A stretch of 64,000 bases of DNA from Pseudarthrobacter cellobiosi (GTDB lineage Bacteria; Actinomycetota; Actinomycetes; Actinomycetales; Micrococcaceae), in assembly GCF_023913755.1 (NCBI RefSeq), contig NZ_JAMXBJ010000048.1:186001-250000 (forward strand), read 5' to 3'. The notes beneath the pieces were generated by a model. That model worked only from the letters and a program-made list of their open reading frames with translations. It had not been told where the DNA came from and searched no databases. This document shows positions 9,051-18,765 of the stretch, piece by piece. Each line of letters opens with the position of its first letter. Within the stretch, counting starts at the first letter, position 1. Made by a program: the position numbers and the translations under genes.

Positions 9051-9133
9051 CGGTGCTCCTCGTTCCGGCTGGCGGGGGCCCGGCCGTGACCCACGTAACT
9101 TACACGCGGATGCGGACAGCTTGGGGCTTCCAG

Positions 9134-9164
9134 TTACTTGGCCTAATGCGGTGCCTTATATGAT
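9134..9164 (+). promoter_or_regulatory. Candidate map promoter, leaderless transcript
   Basis: A -10-like TATATGAT (9157-9164) lies only six bases before the map ATG at 9171, with a -35-like TTACTT (9134-9139) 17 bases upstream of TATATG. No Shine-Dalgarno can fit, so transcription would begin at or beside the ATG. Confidence 0.55.
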
Positions 9165-9170
9165 CAATCT

Positions 9171-10049
9171 ATGCCTTCCCTAGCCTCGACTGCACCCGTC
9201 GGCACCCTTACCCGGGGAACCGTCAGCCGGCAACTCCCCGTTCCCGCGTCCATCCCGCGCCCGGAATACGTGGGCAAGCCCGGCCCGGCCAAGTTCACCG
9301 GCTCCGAGATCAAATCCGCCGAGACCGTTGAGAAAATCCGGATCGCCAGCCGGATCGCCGCACAGGCCATCGTTGAGGTGGGCAACCACATCAGGCCCGG
9401 CGTGACCACCGACCAGTTGGACAAAGTGGGTCACGAATTCCTGCTGGACCACAAGGCCTACCCGTCCACGCTTGGTTACCGCGGATTCCCGAAGTCCCTG
9501 TGCTCTTCGCTGAATGAAGTGATCTGCCACGGCATCCCGGACAGCACCGTGGTCCAGGACGGCGACATCCTCAACATCGACATCACCGCTTTCATCAACG
9601 GAGTCCACGGCGACACGAACCACACCTTCCTGGTAGGCGACGTCGACGACGAGTCGCGCCTGCTGGTGGAGCGCACCCGGGAATCCCTCAACCGGGCCAT
9701 CAAAGCCGTGGCTCCCGGCCGGGAGATCAACGTGATCGGCCGGGCCATCCAGTCCTACGCCAAGCGTTTCGGCTACGGCGTGGTGCGGGACTTCACCGGC
9801 CACGGCGTCGGCGAAGCGTTCCATACGGGCCTGATCATCCCCCACTACGATGCAGCGCCGGCCTACAACACAGTCATCGAGGCCGGCATGGTGTTCACCA
9901 TCGAACCCATGCTGACCCTCGGCACCATCGAATGGGACATGTGGGAGGACGACTGGACAGTTGTCACCCGCGACCACAAGCGGACCGCCCAGTTTGAGCA
10001 CACACTGCTGGTGACAGAGTCCGGCGCCGAAATCCTCACGCTCCCCTGA
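9171..10049 (+). CDS. map: Methionine aminopeptidase, type I
   Basis: Removes the initiator Met from nascent proteins in the cytosol. The 292-residue product has a 40-residue N-terminal extension containing [17 protein letters not shown], an extension known in actinobacterial MetAPs and often linked to ribosome association. The pita-bread catalytic domain follows. The five metal ligands are visible: Asp in [15 protein letters not shown] (two), His in [11 protein letters not shown], Glu in FTIEPML and Glu in [20 protein letters not shown] is the substrate-pocket signature. The start ATG lies six bases after a TATATGAT box, suggesting leaderless translation. Confidence 0.96.
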   Translation: MPSLASTAPVGTLTRGTVSRQLPVPASIPRPEYVGKPGPAKFTGSEIKSAETVEKIRIASRIAAQAIVEVGNHIRPGVTTDQLDKVGHEFLLDHKAYPSTLGYRGFPKSLCSSLNEVICHGIPDSTVVQDGDILNIDITAFINGVHGDTNHTFLVGDVDDESRLLVERTRESLNRAIKAVAPGREINVIGRAIQSYAKRFGYGVVRDFTGHGVGEAFHTGLIIPHYDAAPAYNTVIEAGMVFTIEPMLTLGTIEWDMWEDDWTVVTRDHKRTAQFEHTLLVTESGAEILTLP

Positions 10050-10104
10050 AATTTTCCGGTCAGCCGCCCGGCCGACCTGCCGCCCTGCCACGAACGGAAT
10101 AACA

Positions 10105-10908
10105 TTGGCCAAGAAGGACGAGAAGTCGCACAAGAACGCCCCGCTGATCGGCATCGACATCGGCGGCACGGGAATCAAGGGCGGCATCGTCGACCTGAAA
10201 AAAGGCAAGCTGCTGGGTGAGCGGTTCCGCGTGCCTACGCCCCAGCCCGCCACCCCTGACGCCGTAGCCGACGTCGTGGCGCAGGTCGTTGCCGAGCTTT
10301 CAAGCCGCCCGGAGGCTCCGGCCGCGGATTCGCCCGTGGGCGTCACCTTCCCCGGCATCATCCAGCATGGCGTGGTCCATTCGGCGGCCAATGTGGACAA
10401 GACCTGGCTCCACACCGACATTGATGCTTTGCTGACGGCACGGCTTGGCCGCCCGGTGGAGGTCATTAACGACGCCGACGCCGCCGGGCTGGCGGAGGCC
10501 CGTTTTGGTGCGGGTCAGGGGGTGGACGGCACTGTCCTGGTGATCACCCTGGGCACGGGAATTGGCTCTGCATTCATCTTCGACGGCCGCCTCGTCCCCA
10601 ACGCAGAACTGGGGCACTTGGAGATCGACGGCTTTGACGCCGAAAGCAAAGCCTCAGCCGTGGCCCGCGAACGGGACGGACTGAGCTGGGAGGAATACAG
10701 CGTCCTGCTGCAGCGCTACTTCTCCCACGTCGAATTCCTGTTCTCGCCCGAGCTGTTCATCGTGGGCGGTGGCATCTCCAAGCGCGCAGACGAATACCTG
10801 CCGCACCTCAAACTGCGCACCCGGATCGTGCCGGCCGAACTCAAGAATGAGGCCGGGATCGTCGGTGCCGCCGTCGAAATTGCCGTAAAGCACAAACTCA
10901 CAAAGTAG
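10105..10908 (+). CDS. ppgK: Polyphosphate glucokinase (ROK family)
   Basis: Phosphorylates glucose to glucose-6-phosphate using inorganic polyphosphate and usually also ATP. The 267-residue ROK protein has the phosphate-1 loop [17 protein letters not shown] (about 14-30), the catalytic Asp in [13 protein letters not shown], the second loop [11 protein letters not shown], and the GHLEIDG segment that replaces the usual ROK zinc motif. Length, the absence of that CxCGxxGC motif, and 'GHLEI' all fit the PPGK subgroup. Arthrobacter is a known source of polyphosphate/ATP glucomannokinase, so mannose use is possible. The start is TTG at 10105 with a weak ACGGA upstream; [10 protein letters not shown] is Lys-rich. 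It lies 55 bp after map on the same strand. Confidence 0.92.
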   Translation: MAKKDEKSHKNAPLIGIDIGGTGIKGGIVDLKKGKLLGERFRVPTPQPATPDAVADVVAQVVAELSSRPEAPAADSPVGVTFPGIIQHGVVHSAANVDKTWLHTDIDALLTARLGRPVEVINDADAAGLAEARFGAGQGVDGTVLVITLGTGIGSAFIFDGRLVPNAELGHLEIDGFDAESKASAVARERDGLSWEEYSVLLQRYFSHVEFLFSPELFIVGGGISKRADEYLPHLKLRTRIVPAELKNEAGIVGAAVEIAVKHKLTK

Positions 10909-10912
10909 CCGG

Positions 10913-10982
10913 TGGCTGCCCGGCGCCGAGGGGCAGCCGGTGCCGGTGGTGGCGGCGGCTTCCCCTCCGCGGCCACCACCGG
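10913..10982. other. Nested inverted repeats in the ppgK/nrdR convergent gap
   Basis: Two GC-rich hairpins share this gap. GGCTGCCC pairs with GGGCAGCC (about 10915-10940), and CCGGTGGTGGC pairs with GCCACCACCGG (about 10943-10982). Neither is followed by a T-run. They may stop or stabilise the two convergent transcripts. Confidence 0.4.
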
Positions 10983-10985
10983 AGC

Positions 10986-11492
10986 TTACAGGGGGCTCTT
11001 TTCGGAGCTCTTCGCCGGCGCCGCCGCGGGTTGCGTGCCTTCTTCCACGGACTCGTGGCGGAGCAGGGCAATGGCGGTCTCGAAGTCCTCAAGGGATTCG
11101 AAGGCCTGGTACACGCTGGCAAAACGTAGGTAGGCCACCTGGTCAAGCTTCTGCAGCGGACCAAGGATGATCAGGCCAACTTCATGGGCGTCGATCTCGG
11201 CCGCGCCCGAGGCACGGATCTGCTCCTCCACCTCCTGGGCAAGGAGCGCCAGGTCATCTTCGCTGACAGGCCGGCCTTGGCATGCCTTGCGCACGCCGTT
11301 GATGACTTTGCTGCGGCTGAAGGGTTCGCCCACCCCGGAGCGTTTGATCACCGAAAGGCTGGTGGTTTCCACGGTGGTGAACCTGCGGCCGCATTCGGGG
11401 CACTGCCGGCGGCGGCGGATGGCCGAGCCGTCATCGGCCATGCGGCTGTCCACGACACGGGAGTCCGGATTGCGGCAAAATGGACAGTACAT
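10986..11492 (-). CDS. nrdR: Transcriptional repressor NrdR
   Basis: An ATP/dATP-sensing repressor of ribonucleotide reductase genes. The 168-residue protein has the N-terminal zinc ribbon with CPFC (3-6) and CPEC (31-34), with the DNA-contacting RRRR between them. An ATP-cone domain (about 46-136) follows, containing [24 protein letters not shown] and ending [17 protein letters not shown]. The tail from about 150 is an Ala/Ser/Lys-rich extension. No nrd genes are in the window. Two palindromes just upstream (11568-11612) look like NrdR boxes, so autoregulation is likely. Confidence 0.95.
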   Translation of the reverse strand: MYCPFCRNPDSRVVDSRMADDGSAIRRRRQCPECGRRFTTVETTSLSVIKRSGVGEPFSRSKVINGVRKACQGRPVSEDDLALLAQEVEEQIRASGAAEIDAHEVGLIILGPLQKLDQVAYLRFASVYQAFESLEDFETAIALLRHESVEEGTQPAAAPAKSSEKSPL

Positions 11493-11567
11493 GGTGTCCC
11501 CTCCCTCGATGTCTTCCGGCGCCGATGTTTCCGGCCCCGACGGACCTCTCCACCTCTCAGTTTACGA

Positions 11568-11612
11568 CTACATGTAGCGGAATAACAATCCTGTAATTAC
11601 CACATGTAGTGG
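11568..11612 (-). promoter_or_regulatory. Pair of NrdR-box-like palindromes before nrdR
   Basis: CTACATGTAG (11568-11577) and CCACATGTAGTGG (11600-11612) share an ACATGT core. The two centres are 32 bp apart, three helical turns. NrdR sites typically occur as two palindromes in helical phase, so this is a good candidate operator. It lies 76-120 bp upstream of the nrdR start. Confidence 0.55.
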
Positions 11613-11643
11613 TGCCTGCGGCCTGCCCCGCAGGCCTGCTGCG

Positions 11644-13020
11644 TCAGTTGGCCTCGCGGAAGCGCGCCGTGACCGCTTCACCGTGCGCCGGCAGGTCCTC
11701 GGCACCGGCCAGGCTCACGATGTGGCCGCTGACTTCCTGCAGCGCGGCCCGGCTGTAGTTGATGACCTGGATGGCGCGCAGGAAAGTGGTGACGTTCAGT
11801 CCGGAGGAAAACGCCGCGGTCCCGCTGGTGGGCAGGACGTGGTTGGAGCCAGCGCAGTAGTCGCCCAGGCTGACAGGACTGTAGTCCCCCACAAAGATCG
11901 CCCCGGCGTTCCGGATCCGGGCAGCGACCGCCGGCGCGTCAGCGGTCATGATTTCAAGGTGTTCAGCGGCGTAGGCGTCGCAGGCGGCAATGCCTTGTTC
12001 CATGTCCTCTACCAGGACAACTCCCGACTGCGGGCCGGAGAGCGCCTCGCATACGCGTGCGGAGTGCTTGGTGTCGGCCGCCTGCCGGTCCAGTTCGGTA
12101 CGGACTGCCGCGGCCAGGTCCTCCGAGTCCGTGATGAGCACGGAAGCTGCCTGGGGGTCGTGCTCCGCCTGGCTGATCAGGTCTGCTGCCACCAGGTCAG
12201 GTTGCGCCGTTGAATCAGCCAGAATGGCGATTTCGGTGGTCCCCGCCTCGGAATCAATTCCCACCACACCCTTGACCAGGCGCTTCGCCGTAGCCACAAA
12301 AATATTTCCCGGACCCGTGACTACATCAACAGGCTCCAGCGCCGGCCCGACGTCGTGTGCCGGCACGCCGTAGGCGAACGCAGCGATGGCCTGGGCCCCG
12401 CCGATGGCGTAGACCTCGTCGATGCCGAGCAGGGCCGCTGCCGCGAGGATCGTGGGGTGCGGGAGGCCGCCGAAGTCCTTCTGCGGCGGCGATGCCAGGG
12501 CGATGGACTGCACTCCCGCGGCAAGCGCCGGTACAACATTCATGATGACCGACGACGGATAGACGGCGAGGCCGCCGGGGACGTACAAGCCGACCCGCGA
12601 TACTGGCACCCAGTTCTGGCTCACCAGCGCACCGTCGCCGAGTTCGACGTCGAGATCCCGGGGCCGCTGCCCGTCCGCGAAGCGCCGGGCTCGGCTGATG
12701 GATTCTTCCAGCGCGTCGCGCACAGCCGGATCCAGCTCCGCCAGCGCCCGGGCCAACGAGGCCGCCGGGACGCGCGGATGGACCTGCTGCACTCCGTCGA
12801 AACGAAGTGCCAGGTCGCTGAGGGCTGCGAAGCCGTCCTCGCGGACGTCCTTGATGATGTCCAGCACTTTCTGTTCCGCATCCGCCACGGTGTGCTGCCG
12901 GGCGCGGGGAACAGCGGCGCGCAACCCGGCAAGCGTCAGGCCCCTGCCCCGAAGGTCGACCGTCCGGAAGCTGACAGCGGCGGCAGGCGGGGTGGCAGGA
13001 AGTTCAGGAGAAATGGTCAC
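11644..13020 (-). CDS. hisD: Histidinol dehydrogenase
   Basis: A zinc enzyme catalysing the last two NAD-dependent oxidations from L-histidinol to L-histidine. The 458 residues include the NAD/substrate segment [60 protein letters not shown], the zinc-site [16 protein letters not shown], and [22 protein letters not shown]. The start is GTG at 13020; an ATG just upstream is out of frame and runs into a stop. The other his genes are absent downstream, where nrdR follows after 150 bp. A small membrane protein gene ends nine bases upstream, suggesting joint transcription. Confidence 0.95.
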   Translation of the reverse strand: MTISPELPATPPAAAVSFRTVDLRGRGLTLAGLRAAVPRARQHTVADAEQKVLDIIKDVREDGFAALSDLALRFDGVQQVHPRVPAASLARALAELDPAVRDALEESISRARRFADGQRPRDLDVELGDGALVSQNWVPVSRVGLYVPGGLAVYPSSVIMNVVPALAAGVQSIALASPPQKDFGGLPHPTILAAAALLGIDEVYAIGGAQAIAAFAYGVPAHDVGPALEPVDVVTGPGNIFVATAKRLVKGVVGIDSEAGTTEIAILADSTAQPDLVAADLISQAEHDPQAASVLITDSEDLAAAVRTELDRQAADTKHSARVCEALSGPQSGVVLVEDMEQGIAACDAYAAEHLEIMTADAPAVAARIRNAGAIFVGDYSPVSLGDYCAGSNHVLPTSGTAAFSSGLNVTTFLRAIQVINYSRAALQEVSGHIVSLAGAEDLPAHGEAVTARFREAN

Positions 13021-13029
13021 CGGTCCATT

Positions 13030-13563
13030 TTACGCGCCGGGCGCGTTGCCTTCGGCTACCGGCGTGCCCGCACTCCCGGGCCCGCTCTTGAGCAGGTTTA
13101 TCAGGCTCAGGACAAACACGGACGTGGCAGTCGCGGCCGGCCACAGGATAAGCACGGGCAGGGACCGGAGCGAGAACGCGACGCTGGCATTGACAGACGT
13201 ATCTGCGGGGCCGCCCCACAGCTGGCCGGCAAGCACGCCGGTCAGCCACGCGATCAGGGCGCCGCCCAGTCCGCCGGCCAGGCCCAGGAGGAAGGCCGCC
13301 TGCGCATCGCGGCCGCCTTTATCGGTCAGGAAGACGGCCACCAGGCACCCTGCGAAAACACAAAGCCCAGCAAGGGTGAGGTCCCTGAGCAGCCATACCT
13401 CCGGATTGGTCCCGTCGGCCAGGGCGGGGTTGCGCGTGATCAGGTTCATCCCCCCCGGGGCGAGCAGCCACCACAGCAGGCCGACGGGAACGCCACCGGC
13501 AGCAGCAGCGGCAAACCATTTCCACGGCGGCCGGGAAGACCGGCGGCTGATGTGTTGTCTCAT
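13030..13563 (-). CDS. Unknown membrane protein (four predicted helices)
   Basis: A 177-residue product I do not recognise as a named family. The N-terminus is basic (MRQHISRRSSRPPWKW). Hydrophobic segments follow at about 17-37, 62-80, 89-112 and 134-158, with an acidic/Asn loop between the first two and a Gly/Pro-rich C-terminal tail. The pattern resembles the DUF2567-like small membrane proteins of actinobacteria, but I cannot confirm this. It lies nine bases ahead of hisD and probably shares its transcript. It is divergent from the flavin reductase gene. Confidence 0.75.
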   Translation of the reverse strand: MRQHISRRSSRPPWKWFAAAAAGGVPVGLLWWLLAPGGMNLITRNPALADGTNPEVWLLRDLTLAGLCVFAGCLVAVFLTDKGGRDAQAAFLLGLAGGLGGALIAWLTGVLAGQLWGGPADTSVNASVAFSLRSLPVLILWPAATATSVFVLSLINLLKSGPGSAGTPVAEGNAPGA

Positions 13564-13644
13564 GACATAAACCTTAACAATTGTCGGGCATGGCCGATCA
13601 AATGACGTGGGCAGTCTTGACAGATGACGTGCCGGGTCCAGCGA

Positions 13645-13672
13645 TTGCTCCCTCTCCGGCGGGGACTAATAC
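13645..13672 (+). promoter_or_regulatory. Candidate promoter of the flavin reductase gene
   Basis: A -35-like TTGCTC (13645-13650) and -10 TAATAC (13667-13672) are separated by 16 bases, giving a leader of about 45 bases with GGGAG at 13708-13712. A TTGACA further upstream (13617-13622) lacks a matching -10. Confidence 0.45.
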
Positions 13673-13722
13673 CCTTAAGGAAGAGTCCACTTCAGCCTGC
13701 TTTTCAGGGAGCAAATCTCAAG

Positions 13723-14220
13723 ATGACAGACAAAACGCCGTTCGAGGGCACCTTCAAGGAAATGTTCCGGCGGCATGCTGCCGGAGTCGCCATCATCACC
13801 GTGAACTACCAGGGCGAGCCCTACGGCTTTACCGCCACGTCCGTGGCGTCACTGTCAGCACAGCCGCCGCGGTTCACTTTTAACATGGCCCGCAGTTCAA
13901 GTTCCTGGCCGGCCGTGGCCAATGCCAGCCACCTCGGCGTCCACATGCTGGGCCTGGAAAACCAGGCGCTGGCGGACCGTTTCGCGCGCACCAAGGACAG
14001 GTTCGGCGGGGACCACTGGGAACTTGGCCCGCACGAGGTCCCGATCCTCAAAGACGTCGCGGGCTGGCTGATCGGCAAGATCCAGATGCGGCTGTCCTTC
14101 GAGAACAATGCCGTGGTGGTGGTTGAAGTTGTGGACGGCGAAGTGGGCGACGACGGTTCGCCGCTCCTGTACCACTCCGGCGGCTATGGCCAGCCGGTCC
14201 CGCTGGACTACGAGATCTGA
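13723..14220 (+). CDS. Flavin reductase-like FMN-binding protein
   Basis: A 165-residue protein of the flavin-reductase (split-barrel) family, NAD(P)H:FMN oxidoreductase type, usually the reductase partner of a two-component monooxygenase. Visible signatures are FKEMFRRHAAGVAIITVNYQGEPYGFTATSVASLS near the N-terminus and PPRFTFNMARSSSSWPAVANASHLGVHMLG, which together form the FMN pocket. No oxygenase gene is adjacent, so the partner is unknown and the enzyme may serve general flavin reduction. The start ATG at 13723 has GGGAG ten bases upstream. Longer in-frame starts from 13624 add a basic segment with no homology. It converges with dnaE with only ten bases between. Confidence 0.88.
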   Translation: MTDKTPFEGTFKEMFRRHAAGVAIITVNYQGEPYGFTATSVASLSAQPPRFTFNMARSSSSWPAVANASHLGVHMLGLENQALADRFARTKDRFGGDHWELGPHEVPILKDVAGWLIGKIQMRLSFENNAVVVVEVVDGEVGDDGSPLLYHSGGYGQPVPLDYEI

Positions 14221-14230
14221 CTATCGGGAC

Positions 14231-17200
14231 CTAGTTATCAAGGCAGGTTGGGCCCAGGAGCACCTTCAGGTCGCCGAACAATGACGGACTGGGGTTGACC
14301 CTGAGATGGACGGGGAGGCCCATGACTTCCGTCCGGGTGTCCCCCTGCAGGTGCAGCCGGACTTCCGAGTTCCCCCGGTGGTTCCGAAGGACATCGCCCA
14401 GTTCGGTGACAACAGCCTCGGTTGCCTTGTGGGTAGGCATCGAAATGAGCACGGGGCCGTTGGTTCCTTCACTGAGGTCGGGAACGGACAGTTCCATGCA
14501 GTTCAGCGTCACGGCGCCGTCGTCCCGCCGCTGCAGGCGGCCCTTGACCACCACGATCAGGTCCTCGGCAAGGACCGAGGCGATGGGGCCGTAGACCTGG
14601 CCGAAGAACATCACCTCCATGGAGCCGCCGAGGTCTTCGATTTCGGCACGGGCATAGGCGTTGCCACTCGCCTTGGCGATCCTGCGGCTGAGCGAGGTGA
14701 TCATGCCGGAGATGGTGACGATGGCGCCGTCGTGCGGCCCGTCTTCGCCGATGATCGAGGTGATGGACTGGTCCGCGTGCTGGCTGAGGAGTCCTTCCAG
14801 GCCCTGCAGCGGGTGGTCTGACACATACAGGCCGAGCATGTCGCGCTCAAACGAGAGCTTGTCCTTCTTCTCCCATTCCGGCAGGTCGGGAATCTCGATG
14901 CTCAGCGACGCTTCGGATTCGGCCTCCTCGAAACCGGCGAAGAGATCGAACTGGCCGATCGCTTCGTTTCGTTTGAGGGTGATGACGGAGTCGATGGCCT
15001 CTTCATGGATCATCGCCAGCGCGCGCCGGTGGTGGTTGAGGGAATCGAAGGCTCCGGCCTTGATCAGGGATTCAATGGTCCGCTTGTTGCAGACCACCGC
15101 GGGGACCTTCATGAGGTAGTCCTTGAAGGAAGTGTAGGCGCCTTCCTTGTCGCGCGCGGCCACCATCGCTTCGACGGCGTTGACGCCCACGTTGCGGATG
15201 GCGCCCATGCCGAAGCGGATGTCGGTGCCCACCGGGGTGAAGTTCAGCGCGGATTCGTTCACATCCGGCGGCAGCACGGTGATTCCCATGCGCCGGCATT
15301 CGTTGAGGTAGATTGCCGATTTGTCCTTGTCGTCACCGACGGACGTCAGCAGCGCAGCCATGTACTCCGGAGCAAAGTGCGCCTTCAGGTAGGCGGTCCA
15401 GTAGGAGATCACGCCATACGCGGCGGAGTGGGCCTTGTTGAAGGCGTAGTCGGAGAACGGCAGCAGGATGTCCCACAGGGTCTTGACGGCCGCCATGGAG
15501 TAGCCGTTGTCCTGCATGCCCTGGGAGAAACCTGCGAACTGCTTGTCCAGCTCGGATTTCTTCTTCTTACCCATGGCGCGCCGCAGGATGTCTGCCTGCC
15601 CCAGGGAATAGCCGGCGAGTTTCTGGGCTACGGCCATCACCTGCTCCTGATAGACGATCAGGCCGTAGGTGCCGCCGAGGATTTCAGCCAGCGGTTCCTT
15701 GAGTTCGGGGTGGATCGGGATGACTTCCTGGATCCCGTTTTTGCGCAGCGCGTAGTCGGTGTGCGCGTTGGCGCCCATCGGACCGGGGCGGTAGAGCGCG
15801 AGTACGGCGGAGATGTCTTCGAAGTTGTCAGGCTTCATCAGCTTCAGCAGGGAGCGCATGGGGCCGCCATCCAGCTGGAACACGCCCAGGGTGTCGCCCC
15901 GGGCCAGCAGTTCATACGAGGCCACGTCGTCAAGGGCCAGGCTGTCCAGGTCCAGGTCCAGTCCGCGGTTGAGTTTGATGTTCTCCAGGGCGTCGGAAAT
16001 GATCGTTAGGTTCCGCAGGCCGAGGAAGTCCATCTTGATCAGGCCCAGGCCCTCGCAGGTGGGGTAGTCGAACTGCGTGATCACCTGGCCGTCCTGGATG
16101 CGCCGCATGACCGGGATGACATCGATGATGGGGTCCGAGGACATAATGACGCCGGCGGCGTGCACGCCCCACTGGCGCTTCAGCCCCTCAATGCCGAGAG
16201 CCGTCTCGAAGACCTTGGCGGCCTCGGGATCAGTTGCGATCAGCTGGCGGAAGTCACCGGCCTCGCTGTAGCGCTTTGAGTCCTTGTTCTGGATGTCGGC
16301 GAGCGGGATGTCCTTGGCCATCACGGCCGGCGGGAGCGCCTTGGTCAGCTGCTCGCCCATGCTGAAGGGGTAACCCAGCACACGGGAGGAGTCCTTCAGC
16401 GCCTGCTTGGTCTTGATGGTGCCGTACGTGACAATCATGGCCACGCGCTCGTCGCCGTATTTCCGGGTCACATAGTCGATGACCTCGGACCGGCGTCGGT
16501 CATCGAAGTCAACGTCGAAGTCAGGCATGGACACACGGTCCGGGTTGAGGAACCGTTCAAAGATCAGGCCGTGCAGGAGCGGATCCAGGTCCGTGATGCG
16601 CATGGCGTACGCCACCATGGACCCGGCTCCGGAGCCTCGGCCCGGACCGACGCGGATGCCGTTTTTCTTCGCCCAGTTGATGAAGTCGGCCACCACCAGG
16701 AAGTATCCCGGGAACCCCATGGAGGTGATGACTTCGAGCTCGTAGTCAGCCTGGGTGCGGACTTTGTCCGGAACGCCGCCCGGGTACCGGTATTCCAGTC
16801 CGGTGGCAACTTCCTTGACCAGCCAGGATGTCTCGTCCTCGCCCGGCGGGCACGGGAACCGCGGCATGTAGTTTGCGCCGGTGTTGAACGAGACATCGCA
16901 GCGCTCGGCGATCAGCAGGGTGTTGTCGCAAGCATCCGGGTGGTCCCTGAACAGCTCCCGCATCTCCTGCGGGGACTTGAGGTAGTAGCCGCTGCCGGAG
17001 AACGCGAACCGGGAGCCGCCGTTGTCATACGATGGCTCCAGCAGCGTGGAACCCGACTGGATGGCTAGGAGGGCCTCGTGCGCCTTGGCGTCGTGTTCGT
17101 GGGTGTAGTGCAGGTCGTTGGTGGCCACCAGTGGCAGGTTCAGATCCTTGGCCAGCCGCAGCAGGTCCCCCGTGACCCGGCGTTCGATGTCCAGGCCATG

Positions 17201-17788
17201 GTCCATCAGTTCGCAGAAATAGTTCTCCGCACCGAAAATGTCACGAAATTCCGAGGCGGCTTCCATGGCCTCGCGGTACTGGCCCAGCCGCAGCCGGGTC
17301 TGGACCTCCCCCGAAGGGCAGCCAGTAGTGGCGATCAGGCCTTCGGAGTACGTGTTCAAGAGCTCACGGTCCAAACGCGGCCACTTGCCGAAAACTGCGT
17401 CGAGCGAGCCAATGGACGAGGCCCGGAAGAGGTTTCGCATGCCGACGTTGTTATAGCTCAGCAGCGTCATGTGAGTGTAGGAACCACCGCCGGAGATGTC
17501 GTCCTTGCGCTGGTGTTCCTCGCCCCAGCGGACACGGCTTTTGTCCGTCCGCGCGGTGCCCGGGGTGACGTAGGCTTCGACGCCGATAATCGGCTTGATC
17601 CCCTGGTCCGTGGCCCGCTTCCAGAAATCGAAAGCCCCGAACAGGTACCCGTGGTCGGTGGTGGCCAGGGCCGGCATCCCGAGGCGTTCAGTCTCGTTGA
17701 AGAGCTCACCCAGGCGGGCTGCGCCGTCCAACATGGAGTATTCGGTGTGGTTGTGGAGATGGACGAACGAGGCATTGCTGGAAGTCAC
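14231..17788 (-). CDS. dnaE: DNA polymerase III subunit alpha, DnaE1
   Basis: The replicative polymerase, 1185 residues. Order: PHP domain (about 8-290) with HLHNHTEYSMLDG (10-22), TTDHG (44-48), CELMDHG and TNDLHY all retaining metal ligands; polymerase palm with GPGRGSGAGS (381-390) and the catalytic PDFDVDFDD (422-430); thumb and fingers; tandem helix-hairpin-helix; OB-fold (about 990-1075). The intact PHP site implies built-in 3'-5' proofreading, as established for mycobacterial DnaE1. The start is GTG at 17788; an upstream ATG is out of frame. A pseudouridine synthase gene ends 50 bp upstream on the same strand. Confidence 0.97.
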   Translation of the reverse strand: MTSSNASFVHLHNHTEYSMLDGAARLGELFNETERLGMPALATTDHGYLFGAFDFWKRATDQGIKPIIGVEAYVTPGTARTDKSRVRWGEEHQRKDDISGGGSYTHMTLLSYNNVGMRNLFRASSIGSLDAVFGKWPRLDRELLNTYSEGLIATTGCPSGEVQTRLRLGQYREAMEAASEFRDIFGAENYFCELMDHGLDIERRVTGDLLRLAKDLNLPLVATNDLHYTHEHDAKAHEALLAIQSGSTLLEPSYDNGGSRFAFSGSGYYLKSPQEMRELFRDHPDACDNTLLIAERCDVSFNTGANYMPRFPCPPGEDETSWLVKEVATGLEYRYPGGVPDKVRTQADYELEVITSMGFPGYFLVVADFINWAKKNGIRVGPGRGSGAGSMVAYAMRITDLDPLLHGLIFERFLNPDRVSMPDFDVDFDDRRRSEVIDYVTRKYGDERVAMIVTYGTIKTKQALKDSSRVLGYPFSMGEQLTKALPPAVMAKDIPLADIQNKDSKRYSEAGDFRQLIATDPEAAKVFETALGIEGLKRQWGVHAAGVIMSSDPIIDVIPVMRRIQDGQVITQFDYPTCEGLGLIKMDFLGLRNLTIISDALENIKLNRGLDLDLDSLALDDVASYELLARGDTLGVFQLDGGPMRSLLKLMKPDNFEDISAVLALYRPGPMGANAHTDYALRKNGIQEVIPIHPELKEPLAEILGGTYGLIVYQEQVMAVAQKLAGYSLGQADILRRAMGKKKKSELDKQFAGFSQGMQDNGYSMAAVKTLWDILLPFSDYAFNKAHSAAYGVISYWTAYLKAHFAPEYMAALLTSVGDDKDKSAIYLNECRRMGITVLPPDVNESALNFTPVGTDIRFGMGAIRNVGVNAVEAMVAARDKEGAYTSFKDYLMKVPAVVCNKRTIESLIKAGAFDSLNHHRRALAMIHEEAIDSVITLKRNEAIGQFDLFAGFEEAESEASLSIEIPDLPEWEKKDKLSFERDMLGLYVSDHPLQGLEGLLSQHADQSITSIIGEDGPHDGAIVTISGMITSLSRRIAKASGNAYARAEIEDLGGSMEVMFFGQVYGPIASVLAEDLIVVVKGRLQRRDDGAVTLNCMELSVPDLSEGTNGPVLISMPTHKATEAVVTELGDVLRNHRGNSEVRLHLQGDTRTEVMGLPVHLRVNPSPSLFGDLKVLLGPTCLDN

Positions 17789-17838
17789 CGCACCATTCTA
17801 AGCGCTGGCGGACCACCAAGGGCCCAGCGACCCAGCCG

Positions 17839-18765
17839 CTAGGCCTCCCCGGACTCCAGGACCTGGAGGGCAAAGGCCAGATCCTGCGGGTATTCGCTGG
17901 TAACGGTCACGCGCTCCCCCGTTGCCGGGTGGTCGAAGCCGAGCTGCCGGGCATGGAGCCATTGCCGGGTCAGGCCCAAGGTGGCGGCGAGCCGAGGATC
18001 CGCCCCGTAGGTAAGATCTCCGGCGCATGGGTGCCGCAACGCTGAAAAGTGGACACGGATCTGGTGTGTGCGCCCTGTCTCAAGGTGCACCTCCACCAGC
18101 GTGGCCTTGCCAAAAGCCTCGAGCACCTCATAGTGCGTGATCGACGGCCGGCCGTCTTCGATCACGGCAAAACGCCAGTCGTGTCCGGGGTGGCGCCCGA
18201 TTGGTGCGTCGATGGTGCCCTCGAGTGGGTCCGGGAGCCCCTGGACCACCGCGTGGTAGACCTTCTCCACGGTGCGCTCCTTGAAGGCCCGCTTCAGGGC
18301 CGTATAGGCGCGCTCCGTTTTGGCCACCACCATCACCCCGGACGTGCCGACGTCGAGCCGGTGCACGATACCCACCCGCTCAGGGGAACCCGACGTCGAG
18401 ATCCGGAAGCCGGCTCCGGCGAGTCCGCCAACCACGGTGGGCCCTACCCAGCCGGGCGAAGGATGCGCGGCAACGCCCACCGGCTTGTCCACAACGACAA
18501 ATTCGTCGTCGTCCAGCAGGATTTTCAGGCCTTCCACAACTTCCTCCACCACTTCGAGCGGGTCCCGTCGTTCAGGCACCGTCACTTCCAGGACATCGCC
18601 GGCAACCAACCGCGCGGACTTGCCGAGCTTCTTGCCGCGGCTCACCACGTTGCCTTCAGCAATAAGGGTCGCGGCCATTGACCGGGAAATCCCCATCAGC
18701 TTGGCGAGCCCTGCGTCCGCCCGCGTTCCACCGAATTCGTCGGCGACCACCACACGCTCAGACAC
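17839..18765 (-). CDS. RluA/RluD-family 23S rRNA pseudouridine synthase
   Basis: Converts specific uridines of rRNA (or tRNA) to pseudouridine. The 308-residue product has an N-terminal S4 RNA-binding domain ([26 protein letters not shown], about 15-65), then the catalytic domain with [19 protein letters not shown], the catalytic Asp in [19 protein letters not shown], and the [19 protein letters not shown] segment. The order S4-PSUS and length fit RluD-like enzymes. The start is GTG at 18765, overlapping the lspA stop, which gives translational coupling; longer frames would run inside lspA. The lspA-rluD pair is common in bacteria. Confidence 0.93.
   Translation of the reverse strand: MSERVVVADEFGGTRADAGLAKLMGISRSMAATLIAEGNVVSRGKKLGKSARLVAGDVLEVTVPERRDPLEVVEEVVEGLKILLDDDEFVVVDKPVGVAAHPSPGWVGPTVVGGLAGAGFRISTSGSPERVGIVHRLDVGTSGVMVVAKTERAYTALKRAFKERTVEKVYHAVVQGLPDPLEGTIDAPIGRHPGHDWRFAVIEDGRPSITHYEVLEAFGKATLVEVHLETGRTHQIRVHFSALRHPCAGDLTYGADPRLAATLGLTRQWLHARQLGFDHPATGERVTVTSEYPQDLAFALQVLESGEA

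Noticed and set aside
13617..13639. TTGACA as the flavin reductase promoter
   Set aside because: A perfect -35 exists at 13617-13622, but no -10-like hexamer lies 16-18 bases downstream; the TTGCTC/TAATAC pair fits better.
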